In this document: positions 44,918-57,055 of the stretch, one piece after another | Layout: each line of letters begins with the position of its first letter | Numbering within the stretch: position 1 is the first letter of the stretch | Source: Microbacterium maritypicum MF109 | Lineage (GTDB): Bacteria > Actinomycetota > Actinomycetes > Actinomycetales > Microbacteriaceae | Assembly (NCBI RefSeq): GCF_000455825.1 | Contig: NZ_ATAO01000146.1 | Span: 1-64,000 of the forward strand | Length of the DNA: 64,000 nucleotides | Direction: 5' to 3' | Translations under genes and position numbers: made by a program | The notes under the pieces: generated by a model | The model's input: the letters and a program-made list of their open reading frames with translations, nothing else | Told to the model about the DNA's origin: nothing | Databases searched by the model: none

Positions 44918-45565
44918 TCGCTCGGAGGAGGGGTCGGAATCGGTCCGGGGGCCTCCGCCGCGGCGGCTCATGACGATCCAGACGACCACGCCGGCGACGA
45001 CGAGCACGGCGACGATCACGACCACCCAGATCCAGGCGGACCCGTCGGCAGAATCGCCGGATTCCGTCACGGTCGTGGCCGTGGGGGCGGGGGCTGCCGT
45101 CTGCTCGGCCGTCGGCGGCGTCGTGGTCGGCGCGGCGCTGGGTTCGGTCGTCGCGGCGCTTTCGTCGCCGACGGTGACGGTGAAGGAGTACTCGCCCGAC
45201 GTGGGGTGCCCGTCGCTGGAGACGACCTTCCAGATCACGTGGTAGGCGCCGGCCGGCCCCGAGCCCGTCAAGGGCTGCGTGACGATCGCGCCGTCGACGG
45301 TCGCCGGACCATCGGTGATGGTGGCGCCGGACGGATCGGTCACGACGACCTCGGTGGCGCCTTCGCCGCCGATCAGCTTCGCGTTGAAGGTGAGCGTCAA
45401 CGCGGCGGGAACGACCTCGACCGACTCGTCTGCCGCCGGCGACGACGACACGAGTGCGTCGTGCGCAGAGGCGGAGAGAGGGGAGAGGAGCACGAGAAGG
45501 GCGGCGAGCAGGGTCGCGGCGAGGGCGATCGGGGCGGCCGAGCGGCTCAGAGCTTTGGTCTTCAC
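44915..45565 (-). CDS. CopC-like copper-binding domain protein
   Basis: A 216-residue exported protein. A signal peptide (about residues 1-34, ending SPLSASA) precedes AHDALVSSSPAADESVEV, whose first residue after cleavage would be the Cu(II)-binding His. SSDGHPTSGEYSF supplies the second His/Asp pair typical of CopC. A Thr/Pro/Ala-rich linker and one C-terminal membrane helix (WIWVVVIVAVLVVAGVVVWI) with a basic tail follow. It probably delivers copper at the outer face of the membrane; no CopD domain is present. The GTG start follows a TAGGCT -10 box at six bases. Confidence 0.88.
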   Translation of the reverse strand: MKTKALSRSAAPIALAATLLAALLVLLSPLSASAHDALVSSSPAADESVEVVPAALTLTFNAKLIGGEGATEVVVTDPSGATITDGPATVDGAIVTQPLTGSGPAGAYHVIWKVVSSDGHPTSGEYSFTVTVGDESAATTEPSAAPTTTPPTAEQTAAPAPTATTVTESGDSADGSAWIWVVVIVAVLVVAGVVVWIVMSRRGGGPRTDSDPSSER

Positions 45566-45571
45566 GAGTAC

Positions 45572-45577
45572 AGCCTA
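45572..45577 (-). promoter_or_regulatory. -10 box of the CopC-like gene
   Basis: TAGGCT on the - strand, six bases from the GTG at 45565; the same hexamer serves lpdA and aroG. Confidence 0.55.
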
Positions 45578-45640
45578 TGAATCCTCGGTATGGGGTGGCT
45601 GAGTGTGGAAGCGGCCTCCCGCGACCGGCTCGGCATCCGT

Positions 45641-45646
45641 TAGTCT
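45641..45646 (+). promoter_or_regulatory. -10 box of the FHA gene
   Basis: TAGTCT with a short leader of about a dozen bases that carries AGGAGG before the GTG at 45666. Confidence 0.5.
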
Positions 45647-45665
45647 GGACAACCAGGAGGGCACA

Positions 45666-46151
45666 GTGACTGACAGCGACAGCCGACCGGCCGGAGAAGC
45701 CGCGATCCACCGTTCCGGTGAGCAGAGACACGACGTTACGCAGACGTTCGGGCACGATTCCGATCTGTCGTTCGTGCCGTTCGGAGTGGAACTCACCGAC
45801 GTCGAGCAGTCGGCGATCGCCGCGCTGCCTGCGGGATCGGCGCTTCTGCTGGTCCGCTCCGGCGCTCTCGCCGGAGCCCGGTACCTCCTCGACACCGACG
45901 TGACGACCGTCGGCCGTCACCCCGAGGCCGACATCTTCTTCGACGACGTGACGGTCTCGCGCCGGCATGCGGAGATCACGCGCGCGGGGTCCACGTTCGA
46001 GATCATCGACCAGCGTTCGCTCAACGGGACCTACGTCAATGGCGAGCGTGTCGATCGCAGCACCCTGGTGGACGGTTCCGAACTCCGCGTCGGCAAGTTC
46101 CGTCTGAACTTCTTCGCCTCTCCGCACGACCGCCCGGCGGCGAACGCCTGA
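45666..46151 (+). CDS. GarA/OdhI-like FHA domain protein
   Basis: A 161-residue protein with one FHA domain at about 63-145. VGRHPEADIFF, VSRRHAEI and SLNGTYVNG carry the phosphothreonine-binding Arg, Ser, His and Asn. The N-terminal tail is flexible and has a VTQTF segment (Thr25, Thr27) where GarA and OdhI carry the kinase-target ETTS motif. In those proteins the unphosphorylated form inhibits 2-oxoglutarate dehydrogenase, and PknB/PknG phosphorylation releases it. The nearby lpdA and ftsR are in keeping with that group. GTG start with a strong AGGAGG. Confidence 0.85.
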   Translation: MTDSDSRPAGEAAIHRSGEQRHDVTQTFGHDSDLSFVPFGVELTDVEQSAIAALPAGSALLLVRSGALAGARYLLDTDVTTVGRHPEADIFFDDVTVSRRHAEITRAGSTFEIIDQRSLNGTYVNGERVDRSTLVDGSELRVGKFRLNFFASPHDRPAANA

Positions 46152-46837
46152 TGGCGGCCTCTCCTGCCCGCGAACGCTCTGCGTCCGCGGGTCTGTTGAG
46201 TATCGGTCAGGTGCTCGCAAGGCTCACCCCGGAATTCCCCGACCTGACCTCCAGCAAGCTGCGCTTCCTCGAGGTGCAGGGCATCGTCACCCCCTCGCGC
46301 ACCGACTCCGGCTATCGCAAGTTCTCGGCGTCCGACATCGAGCGCCTCCGGCTCGGACTCACGCTGCAGCGTGATCACTACCTTCCTTTGAGCGTCATCC
46401 GCGAACAGCTCGACGACGTCGACGCCGGGGGAGACGCGACTGCTCTCGTGCCCCCGCCGTCGATCACCCCGGCGCCCCGCCGGTACCGCCGCGACGAGCT
46501 CCTCGCCGCGGCCGGAGCAGGCCCGCAGCTCCTCAACGACGCCATCAGCACCGGCGTCATCACCGCTCAGGAGAGCTACCCCGAGGCGACGGTGACGCTG
46601 CTTCGCGGTCTCGTCGGCCTGGACCGCCACGGCATCGAGCCGCGGCACCTTCGTTCGCTGCGTCAGGGCGCCGAGCGCGAGGTCGCCCTCATCGAATCCG
46701 CCATGTCCGCGCTGCTCCGCCGGACCGATGCGGCCTCCCGAGCGAAAGCCAGCGAGCTCGCTCCCGAGCTCGCCACGCGCATCGACGAAGTGCGCTCGCT
46801 CTTCGTCAAGGATGCGCTCTCGCGCGTGCTTTCGTAA
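46151..46837 (+). CDS. ftsR: MerR-type regulator FtsR
   Basis: A 228-residue MerR-like regulator in the position held by FtsR next to the GarA/OdhI gene. The winged helix opens with LLSIGQVLARLTPEFPDLTS and RFLEVQGIVTPSRTDSGYRK. The middle is Pro-rich and the C-terminal half is helical. In Corynebacterium glutamicum FtsR activates ftsZ. The ATG shares one base with the FHA stop (TGATG), so the two are coupled. Confidence 0.82.
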   Translation: MAASPARERSASAGLLSIGQVLARLTPEFPDLTSSKLRFLEVQGIVTPSRTDSGYRKFSASDIERLRLGLTLQRDHYLPLSVIREQLDDVDAGGDATALVPPPSITPAPRRYRRDELLAAAGAGPQLLNDAISTGVITAQESYPEATVTLLRGLVGLDRHGIEPRHLRSLRQGAEREVALIESAMSALLRRTDAASRAKASELAPELATRIDEVRSLFVKDALSRVLS

Positions 46838-46878
46838 CGAACTGATTGCGACACACCTTCGCCGCGGCACGGATGTGA

Positions 46879-46907
46879 TTGCTGGTGCCCAGGCACTGCT
46901 CTACCGT
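46879..46907 (+). promoter_or_regulatory. Promoter of the second MerR gene
   Basis: TTGCTG, a 17-base spacer and TACCGT. A leader of about 24 bases with AGGGAGG follows. Confidence 0.55.
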
Positions 46908-46937
46908 GGAAGATAACCGTTCCAGGGAGGATTTCAG

Positions 46938-47483
46938 ATGAATGCGGATGAGCTCACAGGCGACCCGCGGTTCGTACCCGAACTCCTCTTCACCGACGGC
47001 CTTCCGGCCATGGATGACGAGGTCGGCTACCGTGGTGCGGTCGCTGCTCGTGCCGCCGGCATCACCTATCGTCAGTTGGACTACTGGGCTCGCACCGAGC
47101 TGGTGGAGCCCACCGTCCGAGGCGCGAGCGGCTCGGGTTCGCAGCGTCTCTACGGCTTCCGCGACATCCTCGTCCTCAAGCTCGTGAAGAGCCTTCTCGA
47201 CACCGGCATCTCGCTGCAGCAGATCCGCACCGCCGTCGAGGAACTCCGTCGCGCCGGCATCCGCGATCTCGCAGGCACCACGCTCATGAGCGACGGCGCC
47301 TCGGTCTACCTCTGCACGTCGAACGACGAGGTCATCGACCTCGTCAGCCGCGGTCAGGGTGTCTTCGGAATCGCCGTCGGCAAGGTGCTCCGTGAGGTGG
47401 AGTCGACGCTCGTCGCCTTCGATGCCACCGCTCCGGACCCTGTCGACGAGCTGTCCGCGCGTCGCACCAAGCGTTCCGCCTGA
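46938..47483 (+). CDS. MerR-family transcriptional regulator
   Basis: A 181-residue MerR protein. The winged helix has GYRGAVAARAAGITYRQLDY, WARTELVEPTVR and the wing SGSQRLYGFRDI. A long dimerisation helix follows (VKSLLDTGISLQQIRTAVEE). The C-terminal domain (VYLCTSNDEVIDLVSRGQGV) has no metal-binding cysteines of the mercury or copper type. It is the usual companion of the FtsR gene in actinobacteria (Rv1828 neighbourhood). Target genes are unknown. Confidence 0.83.
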   Translation: MNADELTGDPRFVPELLFTDGLPAMDDEVGYRGAVAARAAGITYRQLDYWARTELVEPTVRGASGSGSQRLYGFRDILVLKLVKSLLDTGISLQQIRTAVEELRRAGIRDLAGTTLMSDGASVYLCTSNDEVIDLVSRGQGVFGIAVGKVLREVESTLVAFDATAPDPVDELSARRTKRSA

Positions 47484-47501
47484 CGTCTCACGTCATACAG
47501 A

Positions 47502-47532
47502 AAACGGCCGTCCTCGAAGAGGGCGGCCGTTT
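47502..47532. terminator. Bidirectional terminator (MerR / ParA)
   Basis: AAACGGCCG pairs with CGGCCGTTT and an inner CCTC-GAA-GAGG hairpin. A-rich and T-rich edges serve both converging genes. Confidence 0.85.
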
Positions 47533-47552
47533 CGCTGTGCGCGTCGGGAGGG

Positions 47553-48374
47553 TCAGCTCTGCTGACCGCTCTCGGGGACGGGGATGCGACCGGTGCGGAT
47601 GATGCGGTCGAGCAACTGGTCGAAGTCGGCGGCGAGCTCCTGGGCGGAGTCTCCGGGCCAGATGTGCAGCGGCTTGGCGGCACCCTGAGCCTGCTGCAGA
47701 GACGTGCGCTCGGGCAGCTGAGGGGAGAGCACGAGCGGCCCGAACATGTCGCGCAGCTCCTTGATGCGGAACTGGTGCTCGATGGACTGGGGGCGCACGC
47801 GGTTCACCACGATGCCGAGCGGCTGGAGCCGGGGCGAGAGTCCGCGTCGGATCTCCTCGATCGCGCGGAGGGCGCGGTCGGCTGCGGCGACGGAGAAGAG
47901 GCCGGGTTCGGTGACGACCATGACACGGTCGCTCGCAGCCCACGCCGTGCGGGTCAGCGCGTTCAGGGACGGCGCGCAGTCGACGAGCACGAGGTCGTAG
48001 TCGGCTTCGACGGAGGCGAGGGCCTCTTCGAGCTTCCACACGTCGCGCACACTCGGGTGCGGGCCGTCGAAGTTGATCGCGGAGGGGCTGCCGATGAGCA
48101 CGTCGATCGTGCCCGGGTGCACCTTCGCCCAGCCGCTGGAGGTGATCGCCTGACGGACGACCTTCTCCTTCGGGTTCGCCAGGACGTCGGCGATGTTGAG
48201 TCGTCCGGCCACCTGGATGTCCATCCCGGTGGAGACGTCGGACTGCGGGTCGAGGTCGACGACGAGAGTCCGGACGCCTCGGGCGAAAGCCGCTGAGGCC
48301 AGCCCGAGTGTCACGGTCGTCTTGCCGACGCCTCCCTTGAGAGAGCTGACGCTGAGTACGTGCACGGAGACCAC
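47553..48374 (-). CDS. ParA-family ATPase
   Basis: A 273-residue ParA ATPase. The deviant Walker A is [17 protein letters not shown] at the N-terminus, switch I is DLDPQSDVSTG, and Walker B-like LVLVDCAPSLNALTR follows. DNA-binding residues would be in RIKELRDMFG. No ParB gene is adjacent. The GTG at 48374 is favoured by GGGGAAGG four bases before it; a GTG nine bases later is possible. Such orphan ParA proteins position cargo other than chromosomes; the cargo here is unknown. Confidence 0.87.
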   Translation of the reverse strand: MVSVHVLSVSSLKGGVGKTTVTLGLASAAFARGVRTLVVDLDPQSDVSTGMDIQVAGRLNIADVLANPKEKVVRQAITSSGWAKVHPGTIDVLIGSPSAINFDGPHPSVRDVWKLEEALASVEADYDLVLVDCAPSLNALTRTAWAASDRVMVVTEPGLFSVAAADRALRAIEEIRRGLSPRLQPLGIVVNRVRPQSIEHQFRIKELRDMFGPLVLSPQLPERTSLQQAQGAAKPLHIWPGDSAQELAADFDQLLDRIIRTGRIPVPESGQQS

Positions 48375-48386
48375 GTTACCTTCCCC

Positions 48387-48392
48387 TAGGCT
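48387..48392 (+). promoter_or_regulatory. Putative -10 box for pyruvate carboxylase
   Basis: TAGGCT in the 84-base gap between the divergent ParA and pyc genes, about 65 bases before the pyc start. Confidence 0.35.
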
Positions 48393-48458
48393 GGGGGAAC
48401 ACTCAGCCCCGCCCCATGCGCATCGAAAACGCTGCGCATCGAGCTCCCAGAGGTGTGC

Positions 48459-51866
<3,408 letters not shown>

Positions 51867-51931
51867 TCTTGTGCGGGCGAGGGCCGCGCATGCGTGCGCA
51901 CCCGAGGCTCGCGCAGGCTTGGAGCGACATC

Positions 51932-53782
51932 GTGACACCGAAGAACACCACCGACCCCGAGGAGAACTCGCTGGGGGTGCTCGACGAAGCCGCGTCTCTC
52001 GACACGGCCGGCATCGGCATCCTCGGCGGGACCGCTCAGGTCAGCGTGACCCTTCCCCGAAACGAGGAGGATGACCTCGTCGACGACGGCGTCGTCGACG
52101 GCGAGGTCATCGGCGACCTCGTGATCGATCAGGTGCCTGCCGTGGAGCAGGTCCCGAAGTCCGGGACGAAGGGGAAGACGAAGACGCTGCCGAAATCGCA
52201 GACCCGTCCTGTGACCCCATCGGCGAACGCCGCCGCATCCGCGCCAGTCTCCGGATCGGCCCCCGTCGTCGAACCGGCGGAGGAGCCGGCGGCCTCCTCG
52301 AACGTCGAGCCCACAGTCGGGTCGACCGTGGAACCTCCCGTCGTCACGGGCGTGATCGACGAGGCGCCCGTCATCGACGAGGCGCCCGTCATCGATGAGG
52401 CACCCGTCATCGATGAGGCACCCGTCATCGATGAGGCACCCGTCATCGATGAGGCGCCCGGCACGGAACGGATCGTGATCGAGGTGACCGCACTCGATCC
52501 GGTGATCCCCGTCGACGATGTCGTCGTCGATGCGGTCGTCGTCGATGCGGTCGTCATCGATGAGCCGGACTCTGAGCCGGTCGCCGACGATCTGGAATCC
52601 GCCGAGGGGCGGGCTGCAGAGGAAGCCGCGGCCGCCCGGTTCCTCTCCCAGGCTCGATCCGAGATCGAGACGACTCCTCCTGCACCGGCATCCGCCGTGC
52701 GGGCGTCCGCTGAGAAGGAGACCACCACCGTGTCCACCCCAGAAGAGAGGCCCGTCGTGGCGAAACCGGCTCGCCCGGCGGCCCGCACGGACGTGACGCT
52801 CACCTCGAAGCGCCTGGACGATCTGGGCGAGTCCTCACGCGAGTCCGCCGATCTGCTCACCGCCGACCGGTTGCTCGACCCGCACCGGATCGCGAAGCCG
52901 GAGCCCGAGGGGGCATGGAGCCACTTCCTCTACGCCGTCTCCGGTCGTCGCATCAACATCGGCGACGGCCGTCGTGCGCGGGAGCGCAAGGCCCTCTCCG
53001 CGCGGATCGCCGCACCGCTCGCGGGGGGAGCGCGCTTCGTGCCCGTACTCTCCCGCAAGGGCGGGGTGGGCAAGACCACGATCACGGCGCTGCTGGGCAT
53101 GGCGTTGGCCGACGCTCGGGAAGATCGCGTGATCGCCGTCGACGCCAACCCGGATCGCGGAACACTCGCCGAGCGCATCGTGCGTCCGCATCACCGCAAG
53201 TCCGTGCGCGACCTCGTCCGCATCCACGATGACGTCAAGGGATACCACGACATCTCCGCCATCGTGGCGCGCGACGCGACACGCCTCGACGTCCTCGCCT
53301 CCGATGCCGACCCGCGCATCGCCGAGGCCTTCAGCGACAGCGACTACCGTGACGTGGCCGGCGTGGCGGCGCACTACTACTCGCTCGTCCTCACCGATAC
53401 GGGAACAGGGATCGTCCACTCGGTGATGTCGGCAACTCTCGATCTCGCCGACCAGGTCGTCATCGTCTCGGGGCTGAGTGTCGACGAGGCGCGCCTCGCA
53501 TCCGAGACCCTCACGTGGCTCGAGACCAACGGGTATGCCGAGCAGGCGCGCGAGGCAATCGTGGTCCTCAACCAGTCCACGCCCGGGACGCCCCTCGTGC
53601 GGCTGAACGAGTTGCAGGCGCACTTCGGCACACGTGCACGGAGTGTCGTGCGGGTCCCCTACGACCCGCAGATCGCCGGGGGTGGCACGATCGTGTTCGC
53701 CAACCTTCTGCCCGAGACCCGCATCGCCGCCCGAGAACTCGCGGCATTGCTGGTCGAGGGCCTGCGGGCCAGGGCCGCCTGA
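51932..53782 (+). CDS. MinD/ParA-like protein with repetitive acidic N-terminus
   Basis: A 616-residue protein in two parts. Residues 1-300 are acidic, Pro/Ala/Val-rich and probably disordered, with six tandem copies of VIDEAP followed by a VVVDA-type repeat. Residues about 365-616 are a MinD/ParA ATPase: [18 protein letters not shown], then [15 protein letters not shown] and [12 protein letters not shown]. Similar chimeras accompany Esx/type VII secretion or polar growth genes in actinobacteria, but none lies nearby. The GTG at 51932 has GGAG seven bases upstream; an ATG at 51890 is an alternative. The stop shares a base with the def start. Confidence 0.78.
   Translation: MTPKNTTDPEENSLGVLDEAASLDTAGIGILGGTAQVSVTLPRNEEDDLVDDGVVDGEVIGDLVIDQVPAVEQVPKSGTKGKTKTLPKSQTRPVTPSANAAASAPVSGSAPVVEPAEEPAASSNVEPTVGSTVEPPVVTGVIDEAPVIDEAPVIDEAPVIDEAPVIDEAPVIDEAPGTERIVIEVTALDPVIPVDDVVVDAVVVDAVVIDEPDSEPVADDLESAEGRAAEEAAAARFLSQARSEIETTPPAPASAVRASAEKETTTVSTPEERPVVAKPARPAARTDVTLTSKRLDDLGESSRESADLLTADRLLDPHRIAKPEPEGAWSHFLYAVSGRRINIGDGRRARERKALSARIAAPLAGGARFVPVLSRKGGVGKTTITALLGMALADAREDRVIAVDANPDRGTLAERIVRPHHRKSVRDLVRIHDDVKGYHDISAIVARDATRLDVLASDADPRIAEAFSDSDYRDVAGVAAHYYSLVLTDTGTGIVHSVMSATLDLADQVVIVSGLSVDEARLASETLTWLETNGYAEQAREAIVVLNQSTPGTPLVRLNELQAHFGTRARSVVRVPYDPQIAGGGTIVFANLLPETRIAARELAALLVEGLRARAA
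52352..52459 (+). repeat. Six 18-bp tandem repeats encoding VIDEAP
   Basis: Six in-frame units of 18 bases; the middle three are identical in sequence and the outer ones differ at a few third positions. A shorter repeat encoding VVVDA follows. Copy number may vary between strains by slippage. Confidence 0.9.
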
Positions 53783-54273
53783 TGGCCGTCCGTGAGATCC
53801 GCATCTTCGGCGACCCCGTCCTGCGTACGGTCTGCGCCCCGATCAAGGTGATCGACGACGGGGTCCGGGCACTCGTGGCCGACCTCGTCGACACCGTCGA
53901 GCTGCCGGGGCGCGCGGGAGTCGCGGCGCCGCAGATCGGCGTCGCTCTGCGTGCCTTCAGCTACAACATCGACGGCGACATCGGCTATGTGCTCAACCCG
54001 GTGCTCACCGAGGTGCGCGGTGAACCGGTGCCGACGGGGGAGGGCTGTCTCTCAGTCCCGGGACTCTGGCACGACGCGCAGCGCCATCCCTGGGCGCGCG
54101 TCGAGGGGATCGATCTCGACGGCGACCCCGTAGTGCTCGAGGGGGACGGCCTGCTCGCTCAGGCGCTGCAGCACGAGACCGATCACCTCGACGGCAAGCT
54201 CTTCCTGACCCGGCTCGATCCGGAGGTCCGCAAGGTCGCCATGCGCGAAGTGCGGGAGAGCTCCTGGTTCTGA
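53782..54273 (+). CDS. def: Peptide deformylase
   Basis: A 163-residue metalloenzyme that removes the formyl group from new proteins. All three family motifs are present: [16 protein letters not shown] (metal Cys) and QHETDHLDG (two metal His and the catalytic Glu). The length is typical. It is coupled to the MinD-like gene by a TGATG junction, an odd pairing of unrelated roles. Confidence 0.96.
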   Translation: MAVREIRIFGDPVLRTVCAPIKVIDDGVRALVADLVDTVELPGRAGVAAPQIGVALRAFSYNIDGDIGYVLNPVLTEVRGEPVPTGEGCLSVPGLWHDAQRHPWARVEGIDLDGDPVVLEGDGLLAQALQHETDHLDGKLFLTRLDPEVRKVAMREVRESSWF

Positions 54274-54283
54274 CGCCGGACTG

Positions 54284-54321
54284 ATGAAGAAGGGCCCCGC
54301 GCGTGCGGGGCCCTTCTTCAT
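54284..54321. terminator. Bidirectional terminator (def / acyl-CoA ligase)
   Basis: ATGAAGAAGGGCCCCGC-GCGT-GCGGGGCCCTTCTTCAT, a 17-pair perfect stem with a four-base loop, between convergent genes. Confidence 0.9.
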
Positions 54322-54334
54322 CGGGGGGATCGGG

Positions 54335-56167
54335 TCAGCCGCCGATCGGGACATTCGTGGTCGCGACGGGCTCGTCGTAGATCGCGGCGATCTCGTCGGC
54401 GAAGTCGTTCATGATGATGTTCCGCTTGATCGAGAGCTTCGGGGTCAGGTGCCCCGAGGCCTCCGTCCACTCGGAGTCGAGGATCGTGAACTTCCGGATC
54501 GACTCGGCTCGCGAGACGCGTGCATTGGCGGCATCGACCGCGCGCTGCACTTCGGCCCGGACGGCCGCGTTCTTGGACGCGTCCACGAGCGACATGGTGG
54601 CCTCGAGGCCGTTGTTGGCGAGCCAGGTCGGAAGCATCTCGGGATCGAGCGTGACGAGCGCCGAGATGAACGGACGCTGGTCACCGACGACCACGACCTG
54701 ACCGATGATCGGATTCGCGCGGATCGGGTCCTCGAGCGCGGCCGGAGCGACGTTCTTGCCGCCGGCCGTGACGATGATCTCCTTCTTGCGCCCGGTGATC
54801 GTCAGGAAGCCCTCGGAGTCGAAGCTGCCGATGTCGCCGGTGTGGAACCAGCCGCCCTCGCTGAAGGCCTCGGCCGTCGCCTCGGGGTTGTTCCAGTACT
54901 CCTTGAACACGTTGATGCCGCGCACCTCGATCTCGCCGTCGTCGGCGAGGCGGACGCCGACGCCGGGGAGGGCGGGGCCGACCGTCCCGATCTTCGACTT
55001 GTCCGCCAGATTCACCGTGGCGGGCGCGGTCGTCTCCGTCAGGCCGTAGCCCTCGAGGATCACCACACCGAGGCTGTGGAAGAAATGGCCGAGCCGCGAG
55101 CCGAGGGGCGCGGAGCCCGAGACGGCGTAGACGACATTGCCGCCCATGGCCTCGCGGAGCTTGCTGTAGACGAGCTTGTTGAACAGGGCGAACTTGAGCT
55201 TCATCCCGAACGGGATCGGCTTGCCCGCTTCGAGCAGCTTGGAGTGCTCGATGGCGACGTCGGCGGCGGCACGGAAGATCTTGCCCTTGCCGCCAGCTTC
55301 GGCCTTCTGCTCCGCCGAGTTGTACACCTTCTCGAACACGCGGGGGACAGCGAGGAGGAACGTCGGTTTGAACGAGCCGAGCGCCGGAAGAAGCTGGCGC
55401 GTATCGGGCTGGTGACCCGTGCGCACTCCCGCATGGACGTCGAGGATCGAGATGAACCGTGCGAACACATGGGCAGTCGTGATGAAGAGGAGGGTGGAGG
55501 CTCCCGGTGTCTGGACGACCTCGTCCAGAGCCTTGGCGGAGTTCCGGGAGAGCTCGACGAAATTGCTGTGCGTGAGCACGCACCCCTTCGGGCGCCCCGT
55601 GGAGCCGGAGGTGTAGATGAGCGTGGCGATGTCGGATCCGACCGCAAGGGAGCGCCGGCGTTCGATCTCGGCATCGGCCACGGAGGCGCCCTGGGCGGTC
55701 AGGGTGTCGATGGCGCCCAGGTGCAGCTGCCACACCTCGCGGATCAGCGGGAGGTCGCCACGGACCTCGTCGACGCGGGCGAAGTGCTCAGGCGACTCCA
55801 CGATGAGCGCGATGGCACCGGAGTCCTCGAGGATCCACTGGATCTGAGAGGGCGAGCTGGTCTCGTAGATCGGCACCATCACGGCGCCGGCGTAGAACAG
55901 CGCGAAGTCGACGAGCGTCCATTCGTACGTCGTGCGCGCCAGGAATCCGACCTTCTCGCCGGGCTGGATGCCGGCGGCGACGAAGCCCTTCGCGAGGGCG
56001 GTCACGGCCGTCTGGAAGTCGGCGGCCGAGATGTCTCGCCACCCCTCTCCCTCCGGAACCGAGAACAGCGCACGATCCGGAGTGGCTTCGACGCGCTTCA
56101 CCAGCAGGTCGGCGACGTTCGCGTCGGGATCGGCGGGGACGATCGCGGGGACTTCAAACTGGACCAC
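54335..56167 (-). CDS. Long-chain acyl-CoA synthetase (FadD15-like)
   Basis: A 610-residue AMP-forming ligase that activates fatty acids to acyl-CoA. The P-loop-like motif is LIYTSGSTGRPKGCVLTHSN, the A5 motif is EGYGLTETTAPATV, and FHTGDIGSFDSEGFLTITGR binds the adenylate. KKEIIVTAGGKNVAPA contains the A8 hinge. The order with plsC and aroG matches fadD15 (Rv2187) near plsC (Rv2182c) in mycobacteria. It is divergent from plsC, together suggesting phospholipid acylation. Confidence 0.94.
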   Translation of the reverse strand: MVQFEVPAIVPADPDANVADLLVKRVEATPDRALFSVPEGEGWRDISAADFQTAVTALAKGFVAAGIQPGEKVGFLARTTYEWTLVDFALFYAGAVMVPIYETSSPSQIQWILEDSGAIALIVESPEHFARVDEVRGDLPLIREVWQLHLGAIDTLTAQGASVADAEIERRRSLAVGSDIATLIYTSGSTGRPKGCVLTHSNFVELSRNSAKALDEVVQTPGASTLLFITTAHVFARFISILDVHAGVRTGHQPDTRQLLPALGSFKPTFLLAVPRVFEKVYNSAEQKAEAGGKGKIFRAAADVAIEHSKLLEAGKPIPFGMKLKFALFNKLVYSKLREAMGGNVVYAVSGSAPLGSRLGHFFHSLGVVILEGYGLTETTAPATVNLADKSKIGTVGPALPGVGVRLADDGEIEVRGINVFKEYWNNPEATAEAFSEGGWFHTGDIGSFDSEGFLTITGRKKEIIVTAGGKNVAPAALEDPIRANPIIGQVVVVGDQRPFISALVTLDPEMLPTWLANNGLEATMSLVDASKNAAVRAEVQRAVDAANARVSRAESIRKFTILDSEWTEASGHLTPKLSIKRNIIMNDFADEIAAIYDEPVATTNVPIGG

Positions 56168-56304
56168 GGCAGCTCCTTCGGTACCGGTCGGGCACGGACT
56201 TGCTTCCGAGTCTAGGGCATGGAACCCAGTCGCGCCTCAGGTGGAACTGGGTCGCGTGGATGGTCGGAGCAAGGAGTCGACTCCACGGACGCCGGGCGCG
56301 GCGC

Positions 56305-56310
56305 TAGACT
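56305..56310 (+). promoter_or_regulatory. -10 box of plsC
   Basis: TAGACT ends eight bases before the ATG at 56319; there is no ribosome site between. Confidence 0.5.
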
Positions 56311-56318
56311 TCACCACG

Positions 56319-57008
56319 ATGTTCTACTGGCTGATGAAGTACGTGGTGATCGGCCCCGTGGTCAAGGCGGTGTTCCGCCCCTGGATCGTCGGGCGCAACA
56401 ACGTGCCCGCGAACGGTGCGGCGATCCTCGCGAGCAATCACCTCTCCTTCGCCGACTCCATCTTCCTTCCTCTGGTGATCGACCGGTCGATGTCCTTCCT
56501 CGCGAAGAGCGACTATTTCACGGGCCGCGGCCTCAAAGGCTGGGCCACGAAGTTCTTCATGAAGGCGACGGGACAGATCCCCATCGATCGATCGGGTGGC
56601 AAGGCTTCCGAGGCCTCGCTGAACACCGGACTCCAGGTGCTCGGCGGAGGCGACCTGCTCGGCATCTATCCCGAGGGCACCAGAAGCCCCGACGGAAAGC
56701 TGTATCGGGGTCGGACCGGCATCGCCAGGATGGCGCTCGAGGCGAAGGTCCCGGTGGTGCCGGTGATCATGGTCGACACCGATACGGCGATGCCGATCGG
56801 CAGGAGGCTGCCCCGCATCGTGCGCGTCGGAATCGTGATCGGGGAGCCCCTCGACTTCTCGCGCTACGCGGGCATGGAGAACGATCGCTACATCCTGCGT
56901 TCGGTCACCGACGAGATCATGGTGGCCCTGCAGCGGCTCGGCGAGCAGAAGTACGAGGACGTCTACGCGTCGACGGTCAAGGACCGGCTCCCCACGCGCG
57001 TCACATAG
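56319..57008 (+). CDS. plsC: 1-acyl-sn-glycerol-3-phosphate acyltransferase
   Basis: A 229-residue lysophosphatidate acyltransferase that makes phosphatidic acid. The catalytic H-x4-D is in SNHLSFADSIF, and the glycerophosphate-binding motif is YPEGTRSPDGKL. A hydrophobic N-terminal segment (YVVIGPVVKAVFRPWIV) anchors it in the membrane. The start is set by the TAGACT -10 box and the family length. Divergent from the acyl-CoA ligase, which would supply its acyl donor. Confidence 0.92.
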   Translation: MFYWLMKYVVIGPVVKAVFRPWIVGRNNVPANGAAILASNHLSFADSIFLPLVIDRSMSFLAKSDYFTGRGLKGWATKFFMKATGQIPIDRSGGKASEASLNTGLQVLGGGDLLGIYPEGTRSPDGKLYRGRTGIARMALEAKVPVVPVIMVDTDTAMPIGRRLPRIVRVGIVIGEPLDFSRYAGMENDRYILRSVTDEIMVALQRLGEQKYEDVYASTVKDRLPTRVT

Positions 57009-57042
57009 GCCTCACGCGGATCTGGGTGGTACCCGCGACCAC

Positions 57043-57048
57043 TAGGCT
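57043..57048 (+). promoter_or_regulatory. -10 box of aroG
   Basis: TAGGCT ends seven bases before the ATG at 57056, the same hexamer as before lpdA and the CopC gene. Confidence 0.55.
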
Positions 57049-57055
57049 GGAACGC

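Noticed and set aside
52352..52459. CRISPR-like array
   Set aside because: The repeats are contiguous 18-bp units without spacers and lie in frame in a coding region.
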